11,848 nt of DNA from NCBI GenBank assembly GCA_026770585.1, contig MU646384.1:746275-758122 (forward strand), written 5' to 3'. The notes below the pieces were generated by a model. The model was not told the origin of the DNA, made no database searches, and saw only the letters and a list, made by a program, of their open reading frames with translations. The stretch's first letter is position 1; each line of letters begins with the position of its first letter. Shown here piece by piece: positions 1 through 7,936 of this stretch. The stretch is from Baffinella frigidus. Taxonomy: Eukaryota; Cryptophyceae; Cryptomonadales; Baffinellaceae. The position numbers were made by a program, and so were the translations under genes.

Positions 1-1
1 A

Positions 2-112
2 GGGGGGGGGGGGGGCGGCGATGCGGCTGCGGACGCCAAGGGAGAGAACGCCAAGGGAGAGGAGACGGACAAGGGTCGGGAGTCGGGAGCGGACAGCAGC
101 TGGGGCTTCTGA
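2..112 (+). CDS. C-terminal tail of a gene entering from the left (partial)
   Basis: In the frame with codons starting at 2, 5, 8 the sequence is open from the window edge to a TGA at 110-112 (36 residues). It begins with a glycine run encoded by the G14 tract and continues as a hydrophilic Ala/Lys/Glu/Asp-rich tail: DAAADAKGENAKGEE, then TDKGRESGADSSWGF. The AKGE motif repeats, and composition resembles a disordered charged C-terminus rather than random sequence. A competing ATG-initiated frame from 21 gives an Arg-rich product typical of an out-of-frame shadow. No domain is visible, so family and function are unknown. The N-terminal part lies outside the window, and the homopolymer makes the exact frame across 2-15 unreliable. 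Confidence 0.4.
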   Translation, partial: GGGGGGDAAADAKGENAKGEETDKGRESGADSSWGF

Positions 113-908
113 GGGGCGGGTCGAGGTCCTGAGGATCGCCATTTTGTGGGGATCCCGTGTGCATAGATGTAGGCCAAGGTGTGAGCCGTTCTGTAAATAT
201 GGTGAGAGGAGTGTGTGGAGTGCCGCTGGCCTGAAGGGTGCTGCAGAGCTGTGGGGGACGTGACAGTTGGTTTGCCTGCGGTGTCCCCCTTTGTTGACTG
301 CGACCGCAGCGTGCCACAACAACTCGCAAGATTGAATTCTGACCTCACAAATGCAAACTGCGATGCCCGATGGAAAGAGTGCAGCTGGTGTTTCGCCCTT
401 CAAGAATGTAGTGCAACATTCAGAAATTCTTCACAAGTGGTAGGACCGCGGTCAGGGCAGGGTCAGTGACTGATAGAGTGATTCCGGTAAATGTTGGCCG
501 CGTTTCGCCCCCCCGACTTCTGGGCTTCAAGCCTTTGATGTGTACCACAAGGATCTTTCAAAACGATGTGTACCACAAGGCTCTTTCACAACGTACGGCC
601 GTGAAGCCCTTTTTGAAGTCCCAAAGTCCCGAAGGTGCCTTCCCAACCTAAACCTGGAAGTCGAAACGTTTGCAAAATTTACCGGAATCAGTCCAGCGGG
701 AAATTATCTGCGTAGTGGCAGCAGCAGCAGAAGTGCTGCCAGTCACGAACGCAAGGACCTCGATGAAATATGAGGGGGTCCCGGGGGGAAACAATTCCAT
801 AATCTCGATGGGGCTTCAGGCGCTGACGTAAACATCTCAACCTGGAAGAGTGTGGTGCGTTCGGCGTTCAAAGCTCCGCGCTGGGGTATCTCGCACAAGA
901 GCGCACAG
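113..908. other. Intergenic stretch without a recognised gene
   Basis: Frames here are short and compositionally unlike coding sequence. It would hold the 3' UTR of the left-edge gene. The only clear structures are the 28-bp tandem duplication at 537-592 and a short CAG/AGC run near 719-730. I see no poly(A) signal AATAAA close to the TGA at 110-112. Confidence 0.5.
537..592. repeat. 28-bp imperfect tandem duplication
   Basis: Copy 1 (537-564) and copy 2 (565-592) both begin GATGTGTACCACAAGG and run in direct tandem with two mismatches (GGATCTTTCAAAAC against GGCTCTTTCACAAC). It lies in non-coding DNA and has no evident function. Confidence 0.9.
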
Positions 909-1270
909 CGCGCCTGCCGTCCCCGTCTTAACCAGCGCCGTGACCGGCAGCATCCCGCTCGTGCGCGACCACCCCTTGTTCCTTGCCTCGTGGCGATCCT
1001 ACGCGGACTCCATCGCCACCGCGTCTGCCCTTGCTCTCGTCGGCACGCTCTCCCGCGTGTGGAGCACGGTCTCACTCGCTGCATCGGCGCTCCTCCTGGC
1101 ATTGGCGGTGCAGATTTCCGGGGGGGGTCTGCGGGAGACGCTCGCTACCCCCGGGGAGCGGCATTGGTGCCGTGCTCAACCTCGACCTCTTCTTGCTCAA
1201 CGGCCACGCAGGGTGCTGTATCTGCCCTAAAGGAGGCGAGAAGGCCTGGCCGCAGGTCGTGCAGGCGTAG
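909..1270 (+). pseudogene. Coding-like hydrophobic segment broken by a frameshift at G8
   Basis: From about 895 to 1120, the frame with codons at 1111, 1114 and so on shows strong G/C at third positions and hydrophobic stretches such as IATASALALVGTL and SLAASALLLALAVQI, resembling membrane segments. After the run of eight G at 1120-1127 this frame turns Arg/Pro-rich. The next frame instead keeps the G/C third-position bias and reads GSGIGAVLNLDLFLLNG, ending at TAG 1268-1270. The simplest reading is one extra base in the G run: an assembly or sequencing error, or a real inactivating frameshift. There is no in-frame ATG upstream. GCGCACAG ending at 908 could be a splice acceptor, so this may be a 3' exon. 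I do not recognise the protein. Alternatives are a decayed gene copy or a chance GC-rich frame. Confidence 0.3.
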
Positions 1271-1499
1271 GGGCGTTCGCCGTTATGTGTACGCATTTGT
1301 ACTGTCGGCTGTGTGCATCGGGAGAAGATAGCTGAACACCAAAAAGGAACGATCCCGAAAATCTGACAAACCCTGTGCTTTTTTTTGGGAATTGGAGCCA
1401 TTCCCTCCAGATTCCATTGAAGTTGAGTGAAAGGAATCGGTCAACTGGGGCCTTGTCCAATTTTGGCCGGGCCATTCCTTTGCACGCCCCATTTCCAAC

Positions 1500-2684
1500 A
1501 TGGACGAGGTTGAGCTCAAGGAGGAGAAGATGGACCCGGTTGAGGACCCGCCTGTGGACCCGCCGGTCGCCGTCAAGGAGGAGAAGCCGGTCGCCGTCAA
1601 GGAGGAGAAGATGGTTGATCCGAAGGTGAGGATGAACGAGGACGAGACGATGAAGGACGCGCTGAGGGAGATCCTGGCGACGGCGAATCTGGAGGAGTTC
1701 ACGAAGAAGCAGGCGCGGCGCCAGCTGGAGAAGGCTCTGGGCAAGGAGGAGGGCTCGCTCGAGGAGATGAAGGCGAAGATCGGGGAGTGGGTGGACACGC
1801 TGATGCAGGAGAAAGAGGCGGCGGCGGAGAATGAGGAGGCGGAGGAGGAGGAGGAGGAGGAGGAGGCGGAGCTGAAACCGCGGCGGGTCAAGGTTAAGAA
1901 GGAGAAGAAGGAGAAGAAGGCGAAGAAGAGTAGTGGCGAAGAAGGAGAAGATGGAGAAGAGAAGAAGGAGAAGAAGAAGGGCGGATTCGCGGAGCTGTAT
2001 CTGAAACCCGTGCTGGCGGAGTTCACCGGCTTGGACAAGTGCAAGCGGACGGAGGTGGTCAGGTTGATATGGAAGCACGTCAAGGAGAACAATTTGCAGG
2101 ACGAGAAGGACAAGCGGTTCATCGTCATCGACGACAAGCTGAGACCACTCTTCGGGAGCAAGAAGCGCGTGCATATGTTCTCGATGAACAAGGATCTCAC
2201 GAAGCACTTCGGGGAGAAGGTGTCGGACATGCCGCCCGAGGTGGATGATGCGGAAGAGTCGGATGAAGCGGGCTCCGAAGGCGACGACAGTCCAGCGCCA
2301 GCCAAAGCGAAGGCGAAGGCCAGCAGAGCGAAGGCCCCCGCTGCCAGCAAGAAGAAGAAGAGGGATGGGGACGGAGACGCGCCCCCTGCCAAGAAGAGGA
2401 AGGCTGGGGGGGGGTTCACAGCGGAGGTGGGGCTGTCGGAGGAGCTGGGCGCTCTGCTGGGGACGCGCAAGCTCGCGCGCACGCAAGTGGTGAAGGGCCT
2501 CTGGGAGTACATCAAGGGCAACAACCTCCAGAACCCCGCCAACAAGATGCAGATCATCCCCGACAAGAAGATGGAACGCGTCTTCGGGAAGGACATCTTC
2601 ACGGGCTTCTCCATGATGAAGCTCCTCACCCCCCACATCACCAAGCTCGAGAAGCCGGAGTGGAAACTGGTGGAAACACTGTAG
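1500..2684 (+). CDS. DEK_C plus tandem SWIB/MDM2 domain chromatin protein
   Basis: Intronless 394-residue protein. The start ATG sits in a good eukaryotic context (CCAACATGG); a CCAAT box lies at 1457-1461. Domain order: charged N-terminus with two exact VAVKEEK repeats (1-45); DEK C-terminal-type helical domain (about 48-102, TMKDALREILATANLEEFTK); acidic run (108-123); Lys/Glu-rich linker (128-160); SWIB 1 (about 162-237, with TEVVRLIWKHVKENNLQD and DDKLRPLFG); acidic then AK/K-rich basic linker (245-302, possible nuclear localisation signals KKKKR and KKRK); SWIB 2 (about 304-382, with TQVVKGLWEYIKGNNLQ and KMERVFGKD). The DEK_C plus SWIB architecture is known from yeast Tri1/Uaf30 and, with two SWIB domains, from plant proteins; these are nuclear factors tied to chromatin or RNA polymerase I transcription. 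A nuclear chromatin or transcription role is inferred by family. Third positions are strongly G/C. A G9 tract inside the gene is in frame as Gly-Gly-Gly just before SWIB 2. Confidence 0.93.
   Translation: MDEVELKEEKMDPVEDPPVDPPVAVKEEKPVAVKEEKMVDPKVRMNEDETMKDALREILATANLEEFTKKQARRQLEKALGKEEGSLEEMKAKIGEWVDTLMQEKEAAAENEEAEEEEEEEEAELKPRRVKVKKEKKEKKAKKSSGEEGEDGEEKKEKKKGGFAELYLKPVLAEFTGLDKCKRTEVVRLIWKHVKENNLQDEKDKRFIVIDDKLRPLFGSKKRVHMFSMNKDLTKHFGEKVSDMPPEVDDAEESDEAGSEGDDSPAPAKAKAKASRAKAPAASKKKKRDGDGDAPPAKKRKAGGGFTAEVGLSEELGALLGTRKLARTQVVKGLWEYIKGNNLQNPANKMQIIPDKKMERVFGKDIFTGFSMMKLLTPHITKLEKPEWKLVETL
1563..1610 (+). repeat. 24-bp perfect tandem duplication inside the SWIB gene
   Basis: Positions 1563-1586 and 1587-1610 are identical and in frame; each encodes PVAVKEEK. 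With LKEE at residues 6-9, the N-terminus carries three psi-K-x-E motifs (LKEE, VKEE, VKEE), the consensus for SUMO attachment. The duplication is seen directly; sumoylation is inference. Confidence 0.9.
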
Positions 2685-2711
2685 AAACTCGAGAAACTGT
2701 AGAAACTGTAG
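2661..2711 (+). repeat. GAAACTGTA-type degenerate minisatellite across the SWIB stop codon
   Basis: The unit GAAACTG/GAAACTGTA recurs about five times (GGAAACTGG, GGAAACACTGTA, GAAACTC, GAAACTGTA, GAAACTGTA). The gene's stop (TAG, 2682-2684) is formed by the GTAG at a unit junction. The last residues (WKLVETL) are thus encoded by repeat DNA, beyond the end of SWIB 2. Confidence 0.75.
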
Positions 2712-3110
2712 GCTGGGCTGCCGACGCCCGCGTGTGCGTGGCCGCAAGGAGGGGGGGGGGGGGAATAGCGGCTTTGTGTCGTGGGCCTTCCAGCACTCCG
2801 ATCCCTGCCCCTGCGCTGCCTGTGTGCGGGGTGGAATGCTGCGGTGGTGTCTTTTGAGGAGCAGTAAATTCCGTGTAGGTGGCTTTGCTCCTCCAACCGT
2901 CCGCAGTGCGTGCACAGTGCTTGCCTCGAGCTTGCCCTCAACATGTAGCATCGTAGCATCATGCTAGGCACGTTCCGATGGGCCCAACAAGTGCCCGCAC
3001 GGCGTAGATGCTCCACCCAGCCGCTGTTCTGGCACCTGGGATATCTGGGTTACAAGAACCCAGAACTTGAGAAGCCGCGATGGATTTCGGACCTGCGTGG
3101 GGGGGGGTGA
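2685..3110. other. 3' flank of the SWIB gene with a G13 tract
   Basis: No gene is seen. It contains G13 at 2751-2763 and G9 at 3099-3107. There is no AATAAA, so the polyadenylation site of the SWIB transcript cannot be placed. Short frames here lack coding character. Confidence 0.5.
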
Positions 3111-3365
3111 CTACAGGGGTGCCTCGCTCATAAGAATCCGCCTCCCCCTAGGACCCTACAGTGGGCCTTTGCCTAGGGCCCTAAGATGGTCCTACATGTG
3201 GCGAGCTTCAGGGGTACCTCGCTCAAAAGAAACCGCCCCCCCCTAGGACCCGACCGTAGGCCTATCCCTAGGGCCCTATGGTAGTCCTAGGGGGTGGGCG
3301 GTTTCTTATGAGCCAGATACACCTGTAGGGGGGGGGCGTTTTCTCATGAGCGAGGTACCCCTGTA
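3111..3365. mobile_element. Nested fold-back (inverted-repeat) element built from a ~38-bp module
   Basis: The module, approximately TACAGGGGTACCTCGCTCAT followed by AAGAAACCGCC and a C run, occurs four times: forward at 3111-3148 and 3208-3243, inverted at 3290-3328 and 3328-3365. Each forward copy is followed by a 46-bp imperfect palindrome (3149-3194 and 3244-3289) that starts TAGGACC, carries CCTAGGGCCCTA in its middle and ends TCCTA. The whole can fold as an outer hairpin with an inner one nested inside. There is no coding capacity. This suits a non-autonomous fold-back/MITE-like element or one made by local duplication and inversion. Clear target-site duplications were not found. Confidence 0.7.
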
Positions 3366-3442
3366 AACCCTCAGGTACTTGAACAGTACTACTTTCAGAA
3401 AACGTCGACCGGCCGACCTGTCACAACCTCCGAGCAAGGGTG

Positions 3443-3467
3443 TTCGTATGGCCAAGATACCCCTGTA
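3443..3467 (-). repeat. Stray fifth copy of the fold-back module
   Basis: The reverse complement begins TACAGGGGTATCTTGGCCAT and matches the module of the element 78 bp to the left with about five mismatches over 25 bases. It lacks the C-rich half. It shows the module can exist apart from the four-copy hairpin. Confidence 0.6.
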
Positions 3468-3988
3468 CTGTACTGACTCTCAGCAAAAATGGGAAAGGGT
3501 GACTGAGGGCGGATGAGAAGACACTCCCTGCTCTGCCATAGATTGGTGAGGTAAAGATGTATTAAATTGAACAGGCAATCATAGTTGGCTAATTCCTGGC
3601 TACTTTTGAATACTCAGTGGTCCTGGCAGGCTGTCCATTCTCAGTGACAGGCACCTGGAGTCAACACATTTGAAGCGATGGCACCGTGTGCCAACATTGG
3701 GGGAAAGGCCAGCCTCAAGCCTATCCGTATGAGAAAGAACAAAGATGCGGCCACCAGGGTCCGGAACACTTCCTGAGGTCAATTGCATGCACGGCAAAGT
3801 CCACTTGGGACTTAAGTTGCCCTTTTTAAGTAGTCAGCGAAGTCAGTTAACACATACCTTTGGGGTGCCTTAAAATTCATGAGGGTTGGGAAGAAGACAC
3901 GTGGTGTCCTCCTAGTAGCAGCGCCAGCTTCTAGACAGCGTAGTGTGGCCGATGAGTACGAGCAAAGACAACCACAAAAGTCTTCATT
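3468..3988. other. Intergenic stretch, nothing recognised
   Basis: Mixed-composition sequence with only short frames on either strand. A minus-strand frame (3797-3600, 65 codons) has no recognisable motif and no supporting composition. I see no RNA gene or repeat here. Confidence 0.45.
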
Positions 3989-4038
3989 GTGGCGGCCTAT
4001 TGAACTGGCAGTTGTGGCGGCCCATTGAACTGGCAGTC
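3989..4038. repeat. 25-bp tandem duplication
   Basis: Copies at 3989-4013 and 4014-4038 both start GTGGCGGCC and continue ATTGAACTGGCAGT; they differ at two positions. Non-coding as far as can be seen. Confidence 0.9.
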
Positions 4039-4120
4039 CAGGAAAAAAAAGTTTTTCCAGGCGATTTTTGGAAGTGCATGCTTACACAATTTAGCTGCAA
4101 AATTCGAAAAAATCGATCCT

Positions 4121-4204
4121 GAACCCTGGAACCTCCATCTTGAAGCCTGGAATTTGCATCCAGAACAATGGAACCTTTATCCTCAGCACTGGAACCTCGA
4201 CCCC
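4121..4204 (+). repeat. Four-unit 21-bp array encoding a W-N-L-x-P-E heptad
   Basis: Units at 4121-4141, 4142-4162, 4163-4183 and 4184-4204 have exactly the same length and share a TGGAA core. In the + frame open from 4025 to 4291 (88 codons) they read EPWNLHL, EAWNLHP, EQWNLYP, QHWNLDP. Units have diverged at the DNA level, yet Trp-Asn-Leu is kept in all four; several changes are silent or conservative (CTC/TTG/CTT/CTC for Leu). The surrounding frame starts MNWQSRKKKFF and has no recognisable domain. It may be a small gene, an exon, or a minisatellite that happens to be open. Confidence 0.6.
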
Positions 4205-5057
4205 GAACGTTTTTGTTTTCCCCCCAAAATTGGTAGACAAATTGGTACCCCCCACACAAGCCAGTTTCTGTCTTTAAACAAAAACTGGTAGTTAGAAAGT
4301 GGTCCACTTAGAGCGGTCCACTTGGTAGGGTCCACTTCCGTGGTAGCAGAACACTGAGTGTCTTCTGCTCTCATAGGTATGAGCCTGGTGATTGGGTCTC
4401 GTCGGCCACACGTGTTTCTGAAAAGGCAAATCCTCCAAGCAACTCGACCATTCCGGCCCTTGAATCAATCTCGAAATTTACAATTTATTGGAAATAACCT
4501 GTGGTCTCCTTACCACTTAGCCACCTGTGCCTTCGGGAAGCGGTCTATCTAAACGAATCCCGTACAAATTTCAAATCATTTCGACAGTAACGTGACTAAC
4601 CCTGTCCGTAAATCCGAGAGGAAAAGACACCGGTGCCTGCCAATTGGTAGAACGATCCAGTAAAATCTCTCAATCATCCCCATACAAACCCCGCCCCCCG
4701 AAGAGAACTCTCTCTCGAAAAAAGCGCGGCCGGTGTCTTCTGCAAAAACCCTGGGCGACCAAGGTGACACGGAACGCCACTTGCCTCGCGGCTCGTTTCT
4801 TCTCACACGGTTCTCTAGAGGTTCCGGTCTCGAGGTCTCTCTCGAATGGAGACCGTGTGGCAATCAGGACCACAAATGTATGTCCCTGCCATCAAAGTCC
4901 CCTTGCATCAAGGTCCCAGCACGAGGGCAGCAAAGTTCTGGGGATACAGTCCCGTGTAGGATGCCCGGAGTGACATTATCCCCAGAGTCCATGCTCTTCA
5001 ACTTCCCAACCCGCGTGCATCAACGTTAGCCGGCAATGATCGACAGCCATATTAAGC
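4205..5057. other. Intergenic stretch with minor inverted repeats
   Basis: No gene is recognised. A GTCCACTT motif recurs three times at about 4303-4338. CACACGGT at 4804 with CTC behind it pairs with GAGACCGTGTG at 4849-4859, giving an imperfect 11-bp stem. AAGACACCGG (4624-4633) is inverted at 4730-4739. Frames of up to about 109 codons here have no motif or codon bias. Confidence 0.4.
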
Positions 5058-5275
5058 AAACCCCAAACCATAAACCCTGAATCTTTGACCCCAAACCCTA
5101 ACACTGAATTACCAGACCCTAAACCCTAAACCTGATATCCTTGATCATAAACTCGAAACTTTCAACCCTAAACCCTAAATCCTTAACCCTAATCCCAGGA
5201 ACCTAAACGCTAACCCCTGAACCCTAAACCCCAAACCCTAAACTCTAAACCCCCATATCTAATCCCCAATCACTT
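5058..5275. repeat. Degenerate telomere-like repeat block 1 (C-strand on +)
   Basis: Mostly CCCTAAA with variants (CCCTGAA, CCCCAAA, CCCTAAT) and indels, so the 7-base rhythm drifts. CCCTAAA is the complement of the TTTAGGG telomere heptamer. The degeneracy means this is interstitial or subtelomeric DNA, not an active telomere end. Confidence 0.85.
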
Positions 5276-5287
5276 ATAGCCGGTTTT

Positions 5288-5593
5288 GTGAGCCGCCTGA
5301 TCCAAATAACATGTAAAAACGGTCATCTGAAGGCCCTAAAAAATCGAGACTCTCCAAGGAGGGAGGCGGCAGACGATCAGAACCACTTCGTAGGGAAACA
5401 GGCCGACTTCCAGAAGATCGAAGACCTGGGATACTTAGCAGAGGTCTGGGTTCGGTTCACACCGACGTTCGCCGCATCTGCACAGGGGGCGACGATGAGA
5501 GTAGGCACACGTGAGATCCAATTCACACAGCAGCAGGATGTGCTTGCAAGGGCAGTCCGGAAAATCGTGCTTGTGAAGGCAGATGATGAGTAA
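5288..5593 (+). CDS. Probable terminal exon of an unrecognised gene
   Basis: Open frame to TAA at 5591-5593 with no in-frame ATG near its start; it is open back to about 5249. Composition becomes convincingly protein-like from about 5372: DDQNHFVGKQADFQKIEDLG, YLAEVWVRFTPTF, then RVGTREIQFTQQQDVLARAV and RKIVLVKADDE. GGCGGCAG ending at 5372 would serve as a splice acceptor, so this may be a last exon whose upstream exons are outside or lost. It directly abuts telomere-like block 1. AATAAA at 5727-5732, 134 bp past the stop, suits a poly(A) signal. I do not recognise the family; it may be a captured gene fragment rather than a working gene. The given start is only the left limit of the useful frame. 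Confidence 0.45.
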   Translation: MSRLIQITCKNGHLKALKNRDSPRREAADDQNHFVGKQADFQKIEDLGYLAEVWVRFTPTFAASAQGATMRVGTREIQFTQQQDVLARAVRKIVLVKADDE

Positions 5594-5642
5594 AACACAC
5601 AGGGATGGACGCCGTACGAATGTCTGCTGCTGCTGCTTGCGC

Positions 5643-5668
5643 GCGAGCGAGCGAGCGAACGAGCGAGA
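5643..5668. repeat. GAGC/GCGA microsatellite
   Basis: GCGAGCGAGCGAGCGAACGA and onwards, a 4-base rhythm with one A substitution, in the presumed 3' UTR of the exon ending at 5593. A short CTG run precedes it (about 5624-5637). Confidence 0.8.
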
Positions 5669-5726
5669 ATGGACCGATCATAGTCTGGCAATGGCACGGG
5701 TTAGGCAATAACGGCGAACCCTCTTT

Positions 5727-5732
5727 AATAAA
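5727..5732 (+). promoter_or_regulatory. Candidate poly(A) signal AATAAA
   Basis: Canonical AATAAA lies 134 bp downstream of the stop at 5591-5593 and upstream of the GA microsatellite. Protists vary in poly(A) signals, so position is the only support. Confidence 0.3.
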
Positions 5733-5750
5733 TTCAGTAATCAGTAATCA

Positions 5751-5775
5751 GAGAGAGAGAGAGAGAGAGAGAGAG
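5751..5775. repeat. (GA)12 microsatellite
   Basis: Uninterrupted GA dinucleotides for 25 bases. Just downstream, GGCTTC TGC GAAGCC (5783-5797) forms a 6-bp-stem hairpin. Confidence 0.95.
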
Positions 5776-5883
5776 CATAAGCGGCTTCTGCGAAGCCCTC
5801 CCGGTGTCTAGCTCTGGCTGAGTAAATCCGGGTGAAACTTTATCTGGGGAAAGTATTTACACAGATCGAAAGAGGACACTATC

Positions 5884-6155
5884 CTAGGAAGTCCATCCAA
5901 AGATCAAATGATTTGGCCCAGGGGTCGAGGAGTGATGGCCGTTTGCATAACGGGCCAGCCTCACGAAAAAAATCGCGCTTTACAAAAAGACTTAAAATTG
6001 TGAGGGCCCCTCAAATTGTGAGGGCCCCTCACAATTTTAAGTCTTTTTCAAAATCATTTCCGGCCAGTTAGAATTTGGGAAATCCTAAGGATCTCCGGCC
6101 AGTTAGAATTTTTGAGATGACCGTTATTCAGATCAGCCCGCTCAAAAAAACGGCT
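5884..6155. mobile_element. ~270-bp element, copy A, with long hairpin
   Basis: Starts CTAGGAAGTCCATCC and ends at ACGGCT, then is repeated directly as copy B. Inside, a perfect 23-bp inverted repeat (5984-6006 with 6026-6048; arms begin AAAAAGACTTAAAATTG) flanks a 19-base spacer that is itself a near copy of the arm tips (CCTCAAATTGTGAGG). A second palindrome, GGCCGTT-TGCAT-AACGGGCC, sits at 5937-5956, and GACCGTTATTCAGATCAGCCCG near 6119 is partly its inverse. CCGGCCAGTTAGAATTT occurs twice within the copy. No coding capacity. It resembles a non-autonomous fold-back repeat; function unknown. Confidence 0.7.
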
Positions 6156-6422
6156 CTAGGAAGTCCATCCAAAGATCAATTGATTTGGCTCAGGGGTCGA
6201 GGAGTAATGGCCGTTTGAATAACGGGCCAGCCTCACGAAAAAAATGTTTTCGCGCTTTACCAAAAGACTTAAAAATAAAAGGGGCCCTTACGATTTAAGT
6301 TTTTTTCAAAACTATTTCCGGCCAGTTGGAATTTTGGGCCTAAGGGGAATCCCAAGGATCTCTGGCCAGTCAGAATTTTTGAGATGACCGTTGTTCAGAT
6401 CAGCCCGCTCCAAAAAACGGCT
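6156..6422. mobile_element. ~270-bp element, copy B, with eroded hairpin
   Basis: Direct tandem copy of A: same start, the same GGTCGAGGAG, AACGGGCCAGCCTCACG and GAGATGACCGTT segments, and the same end, ACGGCT. Its central hairpin is degraded: the left arm reads AAAAGACTTAAAAATAAAAG and the right arm TTACGATTTAAGTTTTTTT. Two small insertions are visible (TGTTTT before CGCGC; extra bases around GGGCCTAAGGGGAATCC). Telomere-like block 2 begins within a few bases of its end. Confidence 0.7.
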
Positions 6423-6427
6423 TTATC

Positions 6428-7825
6428 ACTAATCCCTCAATCCTGAACCCTGAACCCTAACCAATAATCCGCATACCCTAAACCCTCAACCCTGAACCTT
6501 GAACCCTGGACACTAAGCCCTGAACCTTACTTCTTACTACCTACAAACTGACCCCCAATCCCTGAAAACTCATCCCTCATCCCTCAACTCTCAAACCTCA
6601 ACGCTCACCCGTATCGTGTAAATCGTAAACCCTGAATAATGAACCCTAAACAATAAACTCTAAACCCTGATCTCAAAACCTAGACCCTAACCCTAAACCC
6701 TCAGCCCTGAACCGTCAACACTTAAACAAAAATCCTCAACCCTAAGCCCTAAACCCTAAACTCCATGCTCTCGACCCTACATCCAGCACCCAAAACCTTA
6801 AACTCTAATCCCTAATACCTAATCACTCCCAAATCCCTGAACCCCTAAAACCTGAACCCTGAATCCTGAACCCTAAACCATCACCCTCTAGACACCCCTC
6901 ATCCTCGCATCCTAAATCCTTAACCCCCCGCCCTGAACCCAGAACCCAAGACCCTGAACCCTGACCCGTCATCCGAAACCCTAAACCCTAAACCCTAAAC
7001 CCTAAACCCTGGACCCTAAACCCTAAACTTTAGACTCCACAACCTGAACCCCAAACCCTAAACCCCAAATCCTAAACCCTCAACACTAAAACCAAAACTT
7101 CAAATCCAAAACCCGAGACCCTAAACCCTAAACCCTAAACCGTAAATCCTAAAGACTATAAACCAGAAACCAGAAACCCTATACTCTTAACCTTAAACCC
7201 TGAAACCTTAACTCTAAACTCTAAACCCTGAACCCAGACCCTAAAACCTAAATCCTAAACCCCAACCACCAAACTCAAAACCCGAAACCCTGAACCCCAA
7301 AGCCTAAACCCTACACCCAACCCCTGCTCCTTAATCCCTAATCCACCAATACTGAACCTAAACCCTGAACCCCAAACCCTAAACCCTAAACCTGAAACCC
7401 TAAACTCTTAACTCTGAAACCTTAACCCTACACCTTGAACCCTGACGCCTAAACCCTGAACCCGAAGCCCGAAACACTACCCCATCAACCCTCAACCCTA
7501 AACACGAAATCATAAACCATAAACCCTCAACTTTAAACCGGCAACCCTAAACCCTCAAGCCTGAATCCTCAACCATCAACCCAAAACCCAAAACCAAAAC
7601 CTTGAACCCTAAACCATAAACCCTAAAGACTATAAACTATACACCCTTAACCCTGAAACCCTAAAACCTGAACCCTGAACCGTAACCTCTAAACCCCAAA
7701 CCCTAGACTTGACACCCTAAACCCTAAACCCTACAACGTGAATCCTGAGGCCAAAACCCTGAACCCAAATCCCAAACCCTAGTCCTTAATCCCTAATCCC
7801 CCAAGTCCTTAATCCCTAATCCCCC

Positions 7826-7879
<54 letters not shown>

Positions 7880-7883
7880 GACC

Positions 7884-7936
<53 letters not shown>

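Noticed and set aside
850-1331. + frame of 159 codons from 852 and minus frame 1102-743
   Set aside because: Arg/Pro/Cys-rich translations typical of shadows in GC-rich DNA. The third-position bias supports the frames described for 909-1270 instead.
1227-3016. Two minus-strand frames of 574 and 577 codons covering the SWIB gene
   Set aside because: They are longer than the sense gene but are mirror images of its GAG/AAG-rich, G/C-third-position codons: Leu- or Ser-rich low-complexity translations with no domain. The + frame has three clear domains.
4576-4863. Minus frame of 95 codons with a hydrophobic end (MIERFYWIVLPIG)
   Set aside because: Single short frame without homology, codon bias or splice partners, competing with a + frame of 109 codons.
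5878-6428. TATC target-site duplication around the pair of ~270-bp elements
   Set aside because: TATC occurs just before copy A and just after copy B, but four bases is too short to distinguish from chance here.
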